Assembly (NCBI RefSeq): GCF_013697085.1
Contig: NZ_JACEFT010000005.1
Coordinates: 1-64,000 of the forward strand
DNA: 64,000 nt
From: Billgrantia kenyensis
GTDB taxonomy: Bacteria; Pseudomonadota; Gammaproteobacteria; Pseudomonadales; Halomonadaceae
Reading direction: 5' to 3'
The notes beneath the pieces were generated by a model that was not told the origin of the DNA, did no database searches, and saw only the letters and a program-made list of their open reading frames with translations. The translations under genes were made by a program, and so were the position numbers. Of this stretch, positions 35,878 to 44,820 are shown piece after piece (position 1 is the stretch's first letter; each line of letters begins with the position of its first letter).

Positions 35878-36300
35878 TCAAACGCTATCGATGCCGCCGG
35901 CCGGCAAGGCAACCTTCATGTTCATCATGACATTGACCGCAAACGCCAGAATGCCCAAGCCAACGATCACCGAGGCCAATGCCACCACTGGCTCGAGCTG
36001 TCGCATGCCGCCTGCGTAGAAGTGCAGGCACACCAATAGCACCGGAAGACCGCCGTTGTGCAGGTAAAAATGAAGGCGGCCGAGAAGGCTGCGTGCAGCA
36101 ACCGGATACAAGTGGTACATCAGACCGGCCAGGGCCAGGCTTGCCCAACCCAGCAGGTTGATGTGTGCATGCACGCTTCGAAACACATATTGATGACTGG
36201 CAGCCATCACAATGCCGTAGAGGACGCCAACCACGAGATACACCACTGCGATTTTCAGCCACAGAAGGGCCATTTTCTTGTCTGCCATTGCGCCGGTCAT
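35878..36300 (-). CDS. small four-helix COX1-like membrane protein
   Basis: 140-residue protein with four hydrophobic helices and several histidines in the positions of heme-copper oxidase subunit I fragments: S-H-Q-Y-V-F, V-H-A-H-I-N-L-L-G-W, M-Y-H-L-Y-P and H-F-Y-L-H-N-G-G. Such short proteins are often annotated 'cytochrome-c oxidase' and resemble a piece of NorB or CcoN, but lack a full oxidase core. They may bind heme. Start ATG at 36300 has GGGAG 7 bases upstream. Monocistronic. Confidence 0.78.
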   Translation of the reverse strand: MTGAMADKKMALLWLKIAVVYLVVGVLYGIVMAASHQYVFRSVHAHINLLGWASLALAGLMYHLYPVAARSLLGRLHFYLHNGGLPVLLVCLHFYAGGMRQLEPVVALASVIVGLGILAFAVNVMMNMKVALPAGGIDSV

Positions 36301-36593
36301 TGTCGTTCTCCCACGAACCCCTGCTCAGCGGGCAACGCCGGCTCGGCCATGACCCGATGGAGTATGTGGGCTCTCCATGAGGACAGGACGGTGCAGACAG
36401 CCTGCCTAGACGGGTTGATTTCGTTATTGTCAGGGTGGTGACAGGCTGCGCTGTCAATGCTGAAACGGCGCAACCGCGTACCATGGGTACGCCATTTCTT
36501 TATGGCACCAAATCGGACGCTTGGGTACTAGCTTTGCTTGGGCTGCGCCACGAATTCATCTACCCCATCGGAGCCTTCATGCCCTCTGCTCGC

Positions 36594-37355
36594 TCATATC
36601 TCGACGATCAGGTCGCTCACGAACAGCGGCGGCTCGAACTCGCCGGGGTAGCCTCCGGGATTGGCCAAGACCCGTGTGCCGCCAAGCACCCGATCCACCG
36701 GCTCGTGCACGTGGCCGTGAATCCACAGATCCATACGCCCCATCAGGCTGGGCAGATGAGAGGCAAAGGCGGGCGACAGCGCATCGCCCCGGTAGCGTGG
36801 CGGGATGCACTCCGCCAAGGGCGCGTGGTGACTGATCACCACCCGCGGCCCGTCGAAGGGCTGGTTCAGCTCGGCCTCCAGCCAGGCGAGCGACTCGGCA
36901 TGCAGCCGCTGGCTCTCCGCCGGACTGAAGGTTTCCCCTTCCGGCTGTTCGATGATGCTGAAATCGGGCATCAACCAACGCGCTTTTTGCTCGGTCAGTT
37001 CGGGCTCATGGTCCGCTTCGCCGTCGTAGAGGGCGAAGTCGGTCCATAGCGTCGTGCCATGAAAGCGAACCCCATCCAGCGTAATCGAGCGGTTGTCGAG
37101 CAGTTCGATGTCCAGCCGCTCGGCTTCGTACGCCATGGCCTGTCGCAACAATGGCATGCTGGCGCCATAGAATTCATGATTGCCCGGCACGTAAAGAATG
37201 GGCACCCCGGCGAAACGCTTGGCCGCCCAGCCCAGGCCCTCTGCGTACCGGTGGATGTCACCGGCGAGCACCACCGCATCTGCCGGGACGTCCGGCAGTT
37301 CGCGTCCTTCATCGAAATGTTCCAGATGAAGATCGGACAGCACCCTGAGTCGCAT
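36594..37355 (-). CDS. calcineurin-like metallophosphoesterase
   Basis: 253-residue cytosolic phosphoesterase. The five metal-binding motifs appear in order: D-L-H in V-L-S-D-L-H-L-E-H, G-D-I-H, G-N-H-E-F-Y, a middle S-H-H-A-P, and G-H-V-H-E. Distinct from UDP-sugar hydrolases by the absence of a signal peptide. Substrate unknown (phosphodiester or phosphomonoester). The upstream 290 bases to the next gene on the right hold its promoter region; the gene is monocistronic. Confidence 0.9.
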   Translation of the reverse strand: MRLRVLSDLHLEHFDEGRELPDVPADAVVLAGDIHRYAEGLGWAAKRFAGVPILYVPGNHEFYGASMPLLRQAMAYEAERLDIELLDNRSITLDGVRFHGTTLWTDFALYDGEADHEPELTEQKARWLMPDFSIIEQPEGETFSPAESQRLHAESLAWLEAELNQPFDGPRVVISHHAPLAECIPPRYRGDALSPAFASHLPSLMGRMDLWIHGHVHEPVDRVLGGTRVLANPGGYPGEFEPPLFVSDLIVEI

Positions 37356-37523
37356 GACACCCTCCCTTGTTTCGAGGCGCAGGAGCGACGCCCCGCCTTT
37401 CGACTAGCGATTCAGCATAAGCGGGCAGGGCCCGGCTTCGCCAGGTTTGGCTGATGCGGCCACTCACGGCTATGTTGAGATGGCCTGTTGCAGAGGGCGC
37501 AACGACTCAATGGAGGGAGTCTC

Positions 37524-38096
37524 ATGAATCAGCAAACCAACGTGTCCGGGCATGACGTCGTCGAGCTTCTCACTCTCGAACATCGAGAGATGGAAGATCT
37601 GGTGGGCCAGATACAGCGCACTCCGGATGCCGAGCAGCGGCGGGAGCTTACCGACACCCTCATCGCCGAGGTGATGCGCCACGCTGTAGCCGAAGAGATG
37701 TATGTCTATCCGGTGATGGAGAAGCGCATCCCCAAGGGCACCGAAGAGGTCGAGCACGACAAGGAGGAGCACGAGGAGATCATTCAGCTAATGAAGCAAC
37801 TGGAAGACGCCGATGCCGCCGAACCGGCCTTCATGGACCGCTTGCATGAGCTCGAGGAACTGCTGCGCCACCATCACAAGGACGAGGAAGTCGACCAGTT
37901 TTCCCTGCTTCATGAACACCTGGACGCCTCAGAACTCGTCGATCTGGGCAAGAAAGTCGAATACGGCAAGAAGCTGGCACCGACCCGCCCCCATCCCGGC
38001 GCCCCTCACTCAGAGCTGTTTCACAAGACCATAGGCCCCGGCGTCGGCATGATCGACCGCCTGCGTGACAAGCTGAGCGGAAGAATGACCGGCTAA
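37524..38096 (+). CDS. hemerythrin-like (HHE) domain protein
   Basis: 190-residue soluble protein. Residues 10-130 form an HHE four-helix bundle that would bind a di-iron centre: H in T-L-E-H-R-E-M-E-D, H-A-V-A-E-E-M-Y-V-Y-P, H-D-K-E-E-H-E-E, and H-H-H-K-D-E-E. The remaining C-terminus is basic and flexible. These are linked to oxygen or NO sensing, iron handling and oxidative stress. Start at 37524 with GGAGGGAG upstream. Separate transcript. Confidence 0.88.
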   Translation: MNQQTNVSGHDVVELLTLEHREMEDLVGQIQRTPDAEQRRELTDTLIAEVMRHAVAEEMYVYPVMEKRIPKGTEEVEHDKEEHEEIIQLMKQLEDADAAEPAFMDRLHELEELLRHHHKDEEVDQFSLLHEHLDASELVDLGKKVEYGKKLAPTRPHPGAPHSELFHKTIGPGVGMIDRLRDKLSGRMTG

Positions 38097-38403
38097 GCGT
38101 CTAGCTTCTTCGCTTCGTTGCCCCGGGTCGGTATCAGTGCGCCCGGGGTCAATTCTCCTGTCAGACAGACCTCAGGAGAGCTCAAGCTATATCGGTCCTG
38201 CCCCTTTCCCTCACTTGTCACCTGCTCACCCAGGCACAACGTATCCCCTGTCATGGGCTTGACGATTCCACTATGCAAATGGCCTGGCCGTTGCAGGATG
38301 GTCAGTAAATTCTGCGTCACGGCATAGGTGGCACCTTGATGGAAAATACTTCCATGACGCATGCTAGGGTTCCGCTTCCCTGCCCCCATTCTGGAGAAAT
38401 GAC
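38097..38403. other. 307-base gene-free interval
   Basis: A GC hairpin CCCCGGG / CCCGGGG (38121-38127 and 38142-38148, 14-base loop) without T-run follows the HHE gene and could end its transcript. The rest, including an AT-richer segment near 38320-38350, gives no convincing gene and presumably holds the promoter of the dehydrogenase. Confidence 0.45.
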
Positions 38404-39279
38404 ATGACTCAGCCCCGCCTCGGCTTCATCGGCATCGGCCTGATGGGCGACCCCATGACGCGCCGCCTGCTCGATGCCGGCTTCATGGTCACGGTATGGA
38501 ACCGCACAGCGGAGAAGTGCACTCCACTGCGTGAGGCCGGCGCCACGGTGGCGAACTCCATCGCCGAGCTGGTGGCAGGGGTGGATGTGGTGTTGCTGTG
38601 CCTGGCCAATACGGCCGTGGTGGAAGAGGTGGTATTCCGCGAAGGCGGCGTGGCTGCGCATGGCCGTGCCGGTCAGCGCTTGATTGACCTCTCCAGCAGC
38701 GACCCGGCGGCAACGCGGCTCTTTGCCGAGAGATTGGAAGAAGAGTGCGGCATGCGCTGGGTGGATGCACCGGTCTCCGGCGGCGTGGCGGGTGCCGAGG
38801 CCGGCAGCCTGGCGATCATGTGCGGCGGAGCGGAAGTGGACGTCGAGGCGGTACGTCCCCTGCTGGCTCCACTCTCGGCGCGGGTGACGCATATGGGCCC
38901 GGTGGGTGCGGGACAGGTGACCAAGGTGTGCAATCAGATGATCGTCGGCTGCCAGGCGGCGGTGATTGCCGAGATGGTGGCTCTGGCCGAGGCCAGCGGC
39001 GTGGACGCCTCGCGATTGACCGAGGCGCTGGCCGGCGGCTTCGCCGACTCCAAGCCATTCCAGATCCTGACCCCACGTATGGCGGCGAGGGAGTTCGACA
39101 ACCCGGCCTGGCATCTGCGCACCCTGCTCAAGGATCTCGACATGGCCGTGGCCCAGAGCCAGCGCGCCGGCAGCGGCACACCGATGACCGGCCTGGCGGC
39201 ACAGTTGATGCGCACCCACGTCGACCACGGGCACGCCGAGCACGATCCGGCTACGCTGGTAGAAGCGTATCGACGATAA
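38404..39279 (+). CDS. beta-hydroxyacid dehydrogenase (3-hydroxyisobutyrate dehydrogenase family)
   Basis: 291-residue NAD(P)-dependent oxidoreductase. N-terminal Rossmann motif G-F-I-G-I-G-L-M-G-D-P-M and V-W-N-R-T-A-E-K place it in the beta-hydroxyacid dehydrogenase family, W-N-R-T being typical of NADP-users. Substrate motif D-A-P-V-S-G-G-V-A-G-A-E-A-G and catalytic lysine in V-T-K-V-C-N-Q follow. Likely tartronate semialdehyde reductase or 3-hydroxyisobutyrate dehydrogenase type; the exact acid is uncertain. The MFS gene starts 18 bases downstream. Confidence 0.9.
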   Translation: MTQPRLGFIGIGLMGDPMTRRLLDAGFMVTVWNRTAEKCTPLREAGATVANSIAELVAGVDVVLLCLANTAVVEEVVFREGGVAAHGRAGQRLIDLSSSDPAATRLFAERLEEECGMRWVDAPVSGGVAGAEAGSLAIMCGGAEVDVEAVRPLLAPLSARVTHMGPVGAGQVTKVCNQMIVGCQAAVIAEMVALAEASGVDASRLTEALAGGFADSKPFQILTPRMAAREFDNPAWHLRTLLKDLDMAVAQSQRAGSGTPMTGLAAQLMRTHVDHGHAEHDPATLVEAYRR

Positions 39280-39297
39280 GCACAACCAGGACACCCC

Positions 39298-40501
39298 ATG
39301 GCGGCCCCATCCCGCGAGAAAGCCAACGTAGCCATTCTGGTTACCGGTCAGACCCTGTTCATGATCGCCGCCATCACCGTGATGACGCTGAGCGGCGTGG
39401 TGGGTCATCAGCTGAGTCCCGACCCCGGGCTCGCCACGCTGCCCATCGCGCTGATGATGGTAGGCACGGTGGTTTCCACGCTGCCCGCTTCGCTGTTCAT
39501 GAAGCGAGTGGGGCGGCGGCTGGGCTTCATCACCGGCGCGGCTCTGGGTGGCGTAGGGGGGTGGCTTGCTGAGCTTCGCAGCCATCGCGGCGGGCTCGTT
39601 CTGGCTGTTCTGCGCCGGCAATCTGCTGCTCGGACTGTACCAGGGCTTCGCCATGTACTACCGCTTCGCCGCCGCCGACGTGGCCAGCCCCGCCTTTCGC
39701 AGCCGCGCCATCTCACTGGTGATGGCGGGCGGCGTGGTGGCCGCTTTCCTGGGACCGTGGAATGCCAGCGCCACCCTCGGCTGGGTAGCCGGAGTGCCTT
39801 CGGGCGCCCCCTATCTGGTGATCGCCGTGCTGGCCCTGGTGGCCATCGGCCTGTTGACTCAGCTACGTGTGCCGCCAAGCGGCGAGCCACAACCCGGCGA
39901 TATTTCCCGTCCCATGGCGGTGATCGGCAGTCAACCGGGCTTTCTGGTCGCCGTGCTGGCCGGCGCCGTGGGCTACGCCATCATGATACTGGTCATGACT
40001 GCCACACCGCTGGCCATGCGGGCGGCAGGTTTCGAGATGAGCCAGGTCGCCTTGATCATGCAATGGCACGTGCTCGGCATGTTCGCACCCTCGTTCGTCA
40101 CCGGCAGCCTCATCGCCCGCTTCGGCGTCGATCGCATCCTGCTGGCCGGTGCCGCCATGTTTGCGGCTGCCGTGCTGCTGGCCAACCTGGGCCAGACGAT
40201 GGCCCATTTCTGGGTGGCCCTGGTGTCGCTCGGCATCGGCTGGAACTTCCTCTTCGTCGGCGGCAGCGCGCTGCTTTCCACCGTGCATAGCGAGGCAGAG
40301 CGGGGCAAGGTACAGGGCATCAACGACCTGATCATCTTCTCGCTGGTTGCCATCGGCTCACTGATGTCGGGCCACCTGTTCCACCGGCTGGGCTGGGAGG
40401 CGCTCAACCTGGCCATGCTGCCTTTGATCTTGCTGGTGGCGCTGTCCGTATTGGCCTGGCTGGTGGTGAGGCGACACGCCTCGCGCCCCAGCGTCGATTG
40501 A
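39298..40501 (+). pseudogene. MFS transporter gene, frameshifted at a G6 tract
   Basis: The 5' part (39298 to about 39560) encodes M-A-A-P-S-R-E-K-A-N-V and the first three MFS helices, with the loop F-M-K-R-V-G-R-R. The rest of the protein (L-L-S-F-A-A-I-A-A onward to stop at 40501) is in the +1 frame. Joining the frames with one fewer G in the run at 39556-39561 restores a continuous roughly 400-residue MFS permease (G-G-V-G-G-G-L-L-S-F). The family matches drug or organic-acid exporters in broad terms only. It likely forms an operon with the upstream dehydrogenase. Could be a true mutation, phase variation or base-calling error. Confidence 0.85.
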
Positions 40502-40628
40502 GCGCCTCTTCCCGCCTCGTTGTGAGCCATGGCTGACGAGAGCGTCTTCGCTGTTGTATTTGTCGCCTGCCCCGCCCTTCCGTACACTCGTTTGATTATC
40601 CCCTACACGAGCTATCGCCGAGGCACCC

Positions 40629-41483
40629 ATGGCTTTCGATTCGACCTCTACCTATGTGGCTACCGATGCCTTGAAGCAGGCGGTAAACGCCGCCGTGACC
40701 CTGCAACGCCCACTGCTGATCAAGGGCGAGCCTGGCACTGGCAAGACCCTACTTGCCGAGGAGCTGGCAGCCTCGCTTGGCACGCAATTGATCACCTGGC
40801 ACATCAAGTCCACCACCAAGGCCGCCCAGGGGCTATACGAGTACGATGCGGTGAGCCGCCTGCGCGACTCCCAGCTCGGTGTGGAAGGCGTGGAAAACGT
40901 CGAGAACTACATCAAGCCCGGCAAGCTGTGGGAGGCCTTTACCGCCGAACAGCGCGTGGTGCTGCTGATCGACGAGATCGACAAGGCCGACATCGAATTC
41001 CCCAACGACCTGCTCCAGGAGCTGGATCGCATGGAATTTCATGTCTACGAGACCGGCGAAACCATCAGTGCCAGGCATCGACCCATCATCGTCATTACCT
41101 CTAACAACGAGAAGGAGCTGCCCGACGCCTTCCTGCGCCGCTGCTTCTTCCACTACATCGAGTTCCCCGACCGCGAGACCATGCAGGCCATCGTCGACGT
41201 GCATTTCCCCGATATCGCACCGAAGCTGGTCGGCGAGGCACTGGAAGTGTTCTTCGACCTGCGCCAGGCCCCCGGGTTGAAGAAGAAGCCCTCCACCTCG
41301 GAGCTGGTCGACTGGCTCAAGCTGCTGATGGCCGACGACCTGGCCCGCGAGGCGCTCTACCACCGCGACCCGGTGAAGGCGATCCCGCCGCTGGCAGGGG
41401 CACTGGTCAAGAACGAGCAGGATACCCATCTGCTCGAGCGACTCGCCTTCATGCTGCGTCGCCAAGGCAACCAGAGGCGCTGA
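40629..41483 (+). CDS. MoxR-type AAA+ ATPase
   Basis: 284-residue AAA+ protein. Walker A is G-E-P-G-T-G-K-T, Walker B is V-V-L-L-I-D-E-I-D-K, and sensor 1 is I-V-I-T-S-N-N-E-K-E. R-R-C-F-F-H includes the arginine finger. MoxR ATPases act as chaperones that mature metalloenzymes or complexes with VWA partners. The partner VWA gene lies 3 bases downstream. GAGG upstream of the start supports it. The pair resembles YehL-type or CoxD/CoxE-type pairs. Confidence 0.9.
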   Translation: MAFDSTSTYVATDALKQAVNAAVTLQRPLLIKGEPGTGKTLLAEELAASLGTQLITWHIKSTTKAAQGLYEYDAVSRLRDSQLGVEGVENVENYIKPGKLWEAFTAEQRVVLLIDEIDKADIEFPNDLLQELDRMEFHVYETGETISARHRPIIVITSNNEKELPDAFLRRCFFHYIEFPDRETMQAIVDVHFPDIAPKLVGEALEVFFDLRQAPGLKKKPSTSELVDWLKLLMADDLAREALYHRDPVKAIPPLAGALVKNEQDTHLLERLAFMLRRQGNQRR

Positions 41484-41486
41484 GCC

Positions 41487-42668
41487 ATGTTCATCGGCCT
41501 GTTCGAAACCTTGAAGCGCGCCGGCGTGCCGGTGTCGCTTCGCGAACTGCTCGACTTGCATGCGGTCGTCGAACGCGGCGTGGTGTTCGCCGATATGGAG
41601 GCGTTCTACCAGGTGGCACGCACCGTGATGGTCAAGGACGAGCGTCATTTCGACCGCTTCGATCGCGCGTTCGCCGCCTGGTTCGACGGTCTGGAGAACC
41701 TCGATGCGGCCATCGAGGCGCTGATTCCCGACGACTGGCTGCGCCGTGAGTTCGAGAAGCAACTCTCCGAAGAGGAGAAGGCGCAGATCGAATCGCTGGG
41801 CGGGCTGGAGAAGCTGATCGAAACCTTCAAGAAGCGCCTGGAGGAGCAGAAGGAGCGCCACGCCGGCGGCAACAAGTGGATCGGCACCGGCGGCACCAGC
41901 CCCTTCGGCGCCTACGGCTACAACCCCGAGGGCATTCGCATCGGCCAGGAGGGATCGCGCCATCGTCGTGCCGTCAAGGTGTGGGACGAGCGCCGTTTCC
42001 GCGACTACGACGACAGCCTCGAGCTCGGCACCCGCAACATCAAGATGGCGCTGCGCCGGCTGCGCAAGTTTGCCCGCCAAGGCGCGGCGGAGGAGTTCGA
42101 CGTCGATTCCACCATCCGCGATACCGCACGCGATGCCGGGCTGCTCAATGTGCGCATGCGCCCGGAGCGCCACAATTCGGTCAAGGTGCTGCTGTTCCTG
42201 GATGTGGGCGGCTCCATGGACGATCACATCCGTGTCTGCGAAGAGTTGTTCTCCGCCGCCCGCTCCGAGTTCAAGCACCTTGAGCACTACTACTTTCACA
42301 ACTGTTTGTACGAAGGTGTCTGGCGCAACAACTATCGGCGCACCAGCGAGCGTATTCCGACCATGGACGTGCTGCACACCTACGGACGCGACTATCAGGT
42401 GGTGATCGTCGGTGACGCCGCCATGTCGCCCTATGAAGTGACCCACCCCGGCGGCAGCGTGGAGCACTTCAACGAAGAGGCCGGCGCCGTGTGGCTCAAG
42501 CGCCTGGCCGACAAGTTCCCGCGCCTGGCCTGGCTCAACCCGATGCCGCCCAGGGCCTGGGAGTACACCCACTCCACCCAGCTGATTCGCCAGTTGATCG
42601 ACGACCGCATGTATCCCATGACCCTGGAGGGTCTGGAAAATGCCATGCGGGAACTGGCGCGGGGATAA
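41487..42668 (+). CDS. VWA domain-containing protein (CoxE-like)
   Basis: 393-residue partner of the MoxR ATPase. N-terminal 200 residues are charged and helical, including L-E-K-L-I-E-T-F-K-K-R-L-E-E-Q-K-E-R. The von Willebrand A domain (about 220-390) has the metal site D-V-G-G-S-M in place of classic DxSxS, with a G where the usual S occurs, so the metal site may be altered but the motif is common to this subfamily. Conserved T-Y-G-R-D-Y and G-D-A-A-M-S-P-Y follow. Cytosolic; client unknown. Confidence 0.9.
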   Translation: MFIGLFETLKRAGVPVSLRELLDLHAVVERGVVFADMEAFYQVARTVMVKDERHFDRFDRAFAAWFDGLENLDAAIEALIPDDWLRREFEKQLSEEEKAQIESLGGLEKLIETFKKRLEEQKERHAGGNKWIGTGGTSPFGAYGYNPEGIRIGQEGSRHRRAVKVWDERRFRDYDDSLELGTRNIKMALRRLRKFARQGAAEEFDVDSTIRDTARDAGLLNVRMRPERHNSVKVLLFLDVGGSMDDHIRVCEELFSAARSEFKHLEHYYFHNCLYEGVWRNNYRRTSERIPTMDVLHTYGRDYQVVIVGDAAMSPYEVTHPGGSVEHFNEEAGAVWLKRLADKFPRLAWLNPMPPRAWEYTHSTQLIRQLIDDRMYPMTLEGLENAMRELARG

Positions 42669-42673
42669 CACCC

Positions 42674-42720
42674 ATAGCCCTTTCTGGTTATTTTCTTGAA
42701 AAATAACCCTTCAGGGCTAT
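42674..42720. promoter_or_regulatory. nested palindrome overlapping the SatD/DUF3307 promoter
   Basis: A two-tier perfect inverted repeat: outer arms ATAGCCCT (42674-42681) and AGGGCTAT (42713-42720), inner arms GGTTATTTT (42686-42694) and AAAATAACC (42700-42708), with 4-base spacers on both sides and a 5-base centre. A sigma-70-like promoter TTGAAA (42696-42701), 16 bases, TATTCT (42718-42723) lies over its right half. Binding here would block RNA polymerase; the HTH-bearing first gene is the obvious candidate. Confidence 0.7.
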
Positions 42721-42753
42721 TCTTGTTACACACCCTTCACGCAGTAAAGGCCA

Positions 42754-43395
42754 ATGGCGCAGCGTATTGCGGTACTCACGGGCGACCTTGTCGATTCCCG
42801 ACAGGCCAGCGACCCGAAGCGACTCTTCGAGGTGCTCGACGCCGCGCTTGCGGCGATCACCGAGCGCTACAATGGCCGCAGCGAGCGCTACCGCGGCGAC
42901 GGCTTCCAGGTCGCCCTGCCCGACCCGGCTGCTGCCCTGCCCGCAGCGGTACTGCTACGGGCGGCGCTGATTCGTCATTCCGAAGAGCAACAGCGCTGGG
43001 ATGCCCGCATCGCCGTCGCTATCGGCGAGGGCAGCTGGGAACCCGGTGAGCCGCTGGGCGAAGCCAGCGGCGAAGTCTTCGTTCGCTCCGGGCAGGCCCT
43101 GGACGCCATGAGCAAGGGTTCATCCCAGCTGTGCCTGAGCCTGGCTGAGGAGGAAGAGAGCGAGTGCCTGCTGCTATTGACCTGCTTCGTCGACGATTTG
43201 ATCGACGGCTGGTCGCGCTACTCCGCCGAGGCCGTCTACCTGAGTCTGTGGCATGAGGAGTCACAGCAGACGCTTGCCAAGCGCATCGGCATCAGCCAGC
43301 CCAGCGTGCACAAGCGTCTGCGTGCCGCCCGCTGGACGCTGCTCGACGACTATCTCCGCTATCTCGGCCGACGATTCAGGGACGACTCGCAATGA
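42754..43395 (+). CDS. SatD-like protein with C-terminal helix-turn-helix
   Basis: 213-residue protein. It opens A-V-L-T-G-D-L-V-D-S-R, the hallmark of the SatD family, and has R-Y-R-G-D-G-F-Q-V as in nucleotide-cyclase-like folds. Residues about 170-205 form a helix-turn-helix (T-L-A-K-R-I-G-I-S-Q-P-S-V-H-K-R-L), so it probably binds DNA. SatD genes are commonly adjacent to DUF3307 genes, as here (ATGA overlap). AAAGG precedes the ATG. It may repress its own operon through the palindrome upstream. Ligand unknown. Confidence 0.8.
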   Translation: MAQRIAVLTGDLVDSRQASDPKRLFEVLDAALAAITERYNGRSERYRGDGFQVALPDPAAALPAAVLLRAALIRHSEEQQRWDARIAVAIGEGSWEPGEPLGEASGEVFVRSGQALDAMSKGSSQLCLSLAEEEESECLLLLTCFVDDLIDGWSRYSAEAVYLSLWHEESQQTLAKRIGISQPSVHKRLRAARWTLLDDYLRYLGRRFRDDSQ

Positions 43396-44150
43396 ACGGA
43401 GATCTCTCGCTGCTCCTGGGACTGATCCTGGCCCACCTGACCGGGGATTTCCTGCTGCAGCCACGCCACTGGGTCGAGGAGCGCCTACAACGGCTGCACC
43501 GCTCACGCCACCTGCTGCACCATGTGGCCGTGCATGCCTGTCTTACTGCGCTGGTATTGCTGGTTGCGATGCTGCTCCTGCCCGACTCGCCCGGCTGGCT
43601 CGGAGTCGCCGGCGGCGCCCTGGCGGTCGCCGCCAGCCACTGGCTGATCGACTACCTCAAGGCCAGGCTGCCCGGTCAGCTGCGCTGGTTCATTCTCGAC
43701 CAGGCGTTGCACCTGCTGGTGCTCTGCATGGTATGGCTGGCCTGGCTCGGCAGTCTGGTTCCGCTGCAAGCGTTTGCGACCTGGCTGCTCTCGCCCACCG
43801 TACTCGGCGTGGCCACGGCCTACCTGATCGTGACACGGCCGCTCTCGTTCGTCATCGCCATGCTCATGCAGCGCTGGAGCAGCCAGCTGGAGGAGGATAG
43901 CGGTACCCTGGCCCAGGCCGGAGCCCGCATCGGCATGCTAGAGCGGCTGCTGGTGCTTTCCCTGGTGCTGCTCGACCAGCTTACCGCAGTAGGCTTCCTG
44001 CTGGCCGCCAAGTCGGTGCTGCGTTACGGCGACCTGCGCGAAACGAAGGATCGCAAGCTGACCGAATACGTCCTGCTGGGAACCTTGGTGAGTGTCGCGT
44101 CAGCCCTGTTGCTGGGCCTGCTCGTGCGGCTGCTGGTGAGCGGAGGGTGA
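43392..44150 (+). CDS. DUF3307 membrane protein
   Basis: 252-residue integral membrane protein with about six helices. It starts with the family motif L-I-L-A-H-L-T-G-D-F-L-L-Q-P and has a histidine-rich second region H-R-S-R-H-L-L-H-H-V-A-V-H-A, then H-W-L-I-D-Y-L-K-A. The DUF3307 family is widespread and uncharacterised; the His/Asp pattern in helices hints at a metal or proton function. Coupled by 4-base overlap to the SatD-like gene. Confidence 0.88.
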   Translation: MNGDLSLLLGLILAHLTGDFLLQPRHWVEERLQRLHRSRHLLHHVAVHACLTALVLLVAMLLLPDSPGWLGVAGGALAVAASHWLIDYLKARLPGQLRWFILDQALHLLVLCMVWLAWLGSLVPLQAFATWLLSPTVLGVATAYLIVTRPLSFVIAMLMQRWSSQLEEDSGTLAQAGARIGMLERLLVLSLVLLDQLTAVGFLLAAKSVLRYGDLRETKDRKLTEYVLLGTLVSVASALLLGLLVRLLVSGG

Positions 44151-44247
44151 AACCGTTCGGCCTGAAGACTATGCCCATCTGGAGCGGAGCGCCTCCCTCG
44201 AGCCGGGATGGCTTCAGGAGGCAATGGTGTGACCGAGCAGCATCGCC

Positions 44248-44685
44248 TTACAGGGATGCCAGTCGTTCCTGATCGTTGATGCCGGCCATTCGTACCAGAG
44301 CCAGGGCCTCATCGAGGGTCTCCACCTCTTCGACGCGCAGCATTTCGCTGTCGAGACTGACGCGCTTGCCCATCTTTTCAGAGAGCAGCATTTCCAGCGT
44401 CGACACATCCATGTCATCGTCGATCATCAGGGTATCGACACTGGCATGATCGTGGGTGCCAGGAAGATAGATGGTACCGTTGGAAAAATCCACGGCATAG
44501 GCAATCACACCGGGAACGATGAAGAACAGCAGACCCACGCCGTTGGCAATGGCGACCACCGGGTCGATGCGACCGCTCATCTGGCCCTTGCGCTCGGGAT
44601 GAAAGACGGTACCGCAACCCACCAGGGCAGTGATGGAAGCTCCCATCACCAAGCCAGCCAGGGCACGACGGAATCGGATCCTCAT
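44248..44685 (-). CDS. predicted lipoprotein of the YceK/YidQ-like (DUF1375) type
   Basis: 145-residue lipoprotein. The signal peptide (M-R-I-R-F-R-R, hydrophobic core) ends in the lipobox A-L-V-G-C, followed by G-T-V-F-H-P-E-R. A hydrophobic segment G-V-G-L-L-F-F-I-V-P-G-V-I-A-Y-A-V-D-F and N-G-T-I-Y-L-P match small lipoproteins that are sometimes mislabelled polyribonucleotide nucleotidyltransferase. The C-terminal 60 residues are acidic. Function unknown. Convergent with DUF3307, divergent from the GNAT gene. Confidence 0.8.
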   Translation of the reverse strand: MRIRFRRALAGLVMGASITALVGCGTVFHPERKGQMSGRIDPVVAIANGVGLLFFIVPGVIAYAVDFSNGTIYLPGTHDHASVDTLMIDDDMDVSTLEMLLSEKMGKRVSLDSEMLRVEEVETLDEALALVRMAGINDQERLASL

Positions 44686-44820
44686 GGAACGAATGCTCCG
44701 CAGAAGGTCGGGTTACCGGCGCCTGAGCGATTGCCGCTGCAGATGCCGCCAAGCAGAATGGCAGGAAGCTTAGCATAACCCTACATTGATACGAACGTTT
44801 ACATCCTTCATGGAGGCGGC

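Noticed and set aside
36435..37049. 204-codon plus-strand frame near the metallophosphoesterase
   Set aside because: Most of it is antisense to the phosphoesterase gene with all five metal motifs, which is clearly the real gene.
38093..38389. 98-codon minus-strand frame between the HHE and dehydrogenase genes
   Set aside because: No ribosome site, no signal or domain, and amino acid pattern not protein-like.
40833..42671. 612-codon minus-strand open frame across moxR and the VWA gene
   Set aside because: It spans two well-supported genes in antisense, and no ribosome site or family motif supports it.
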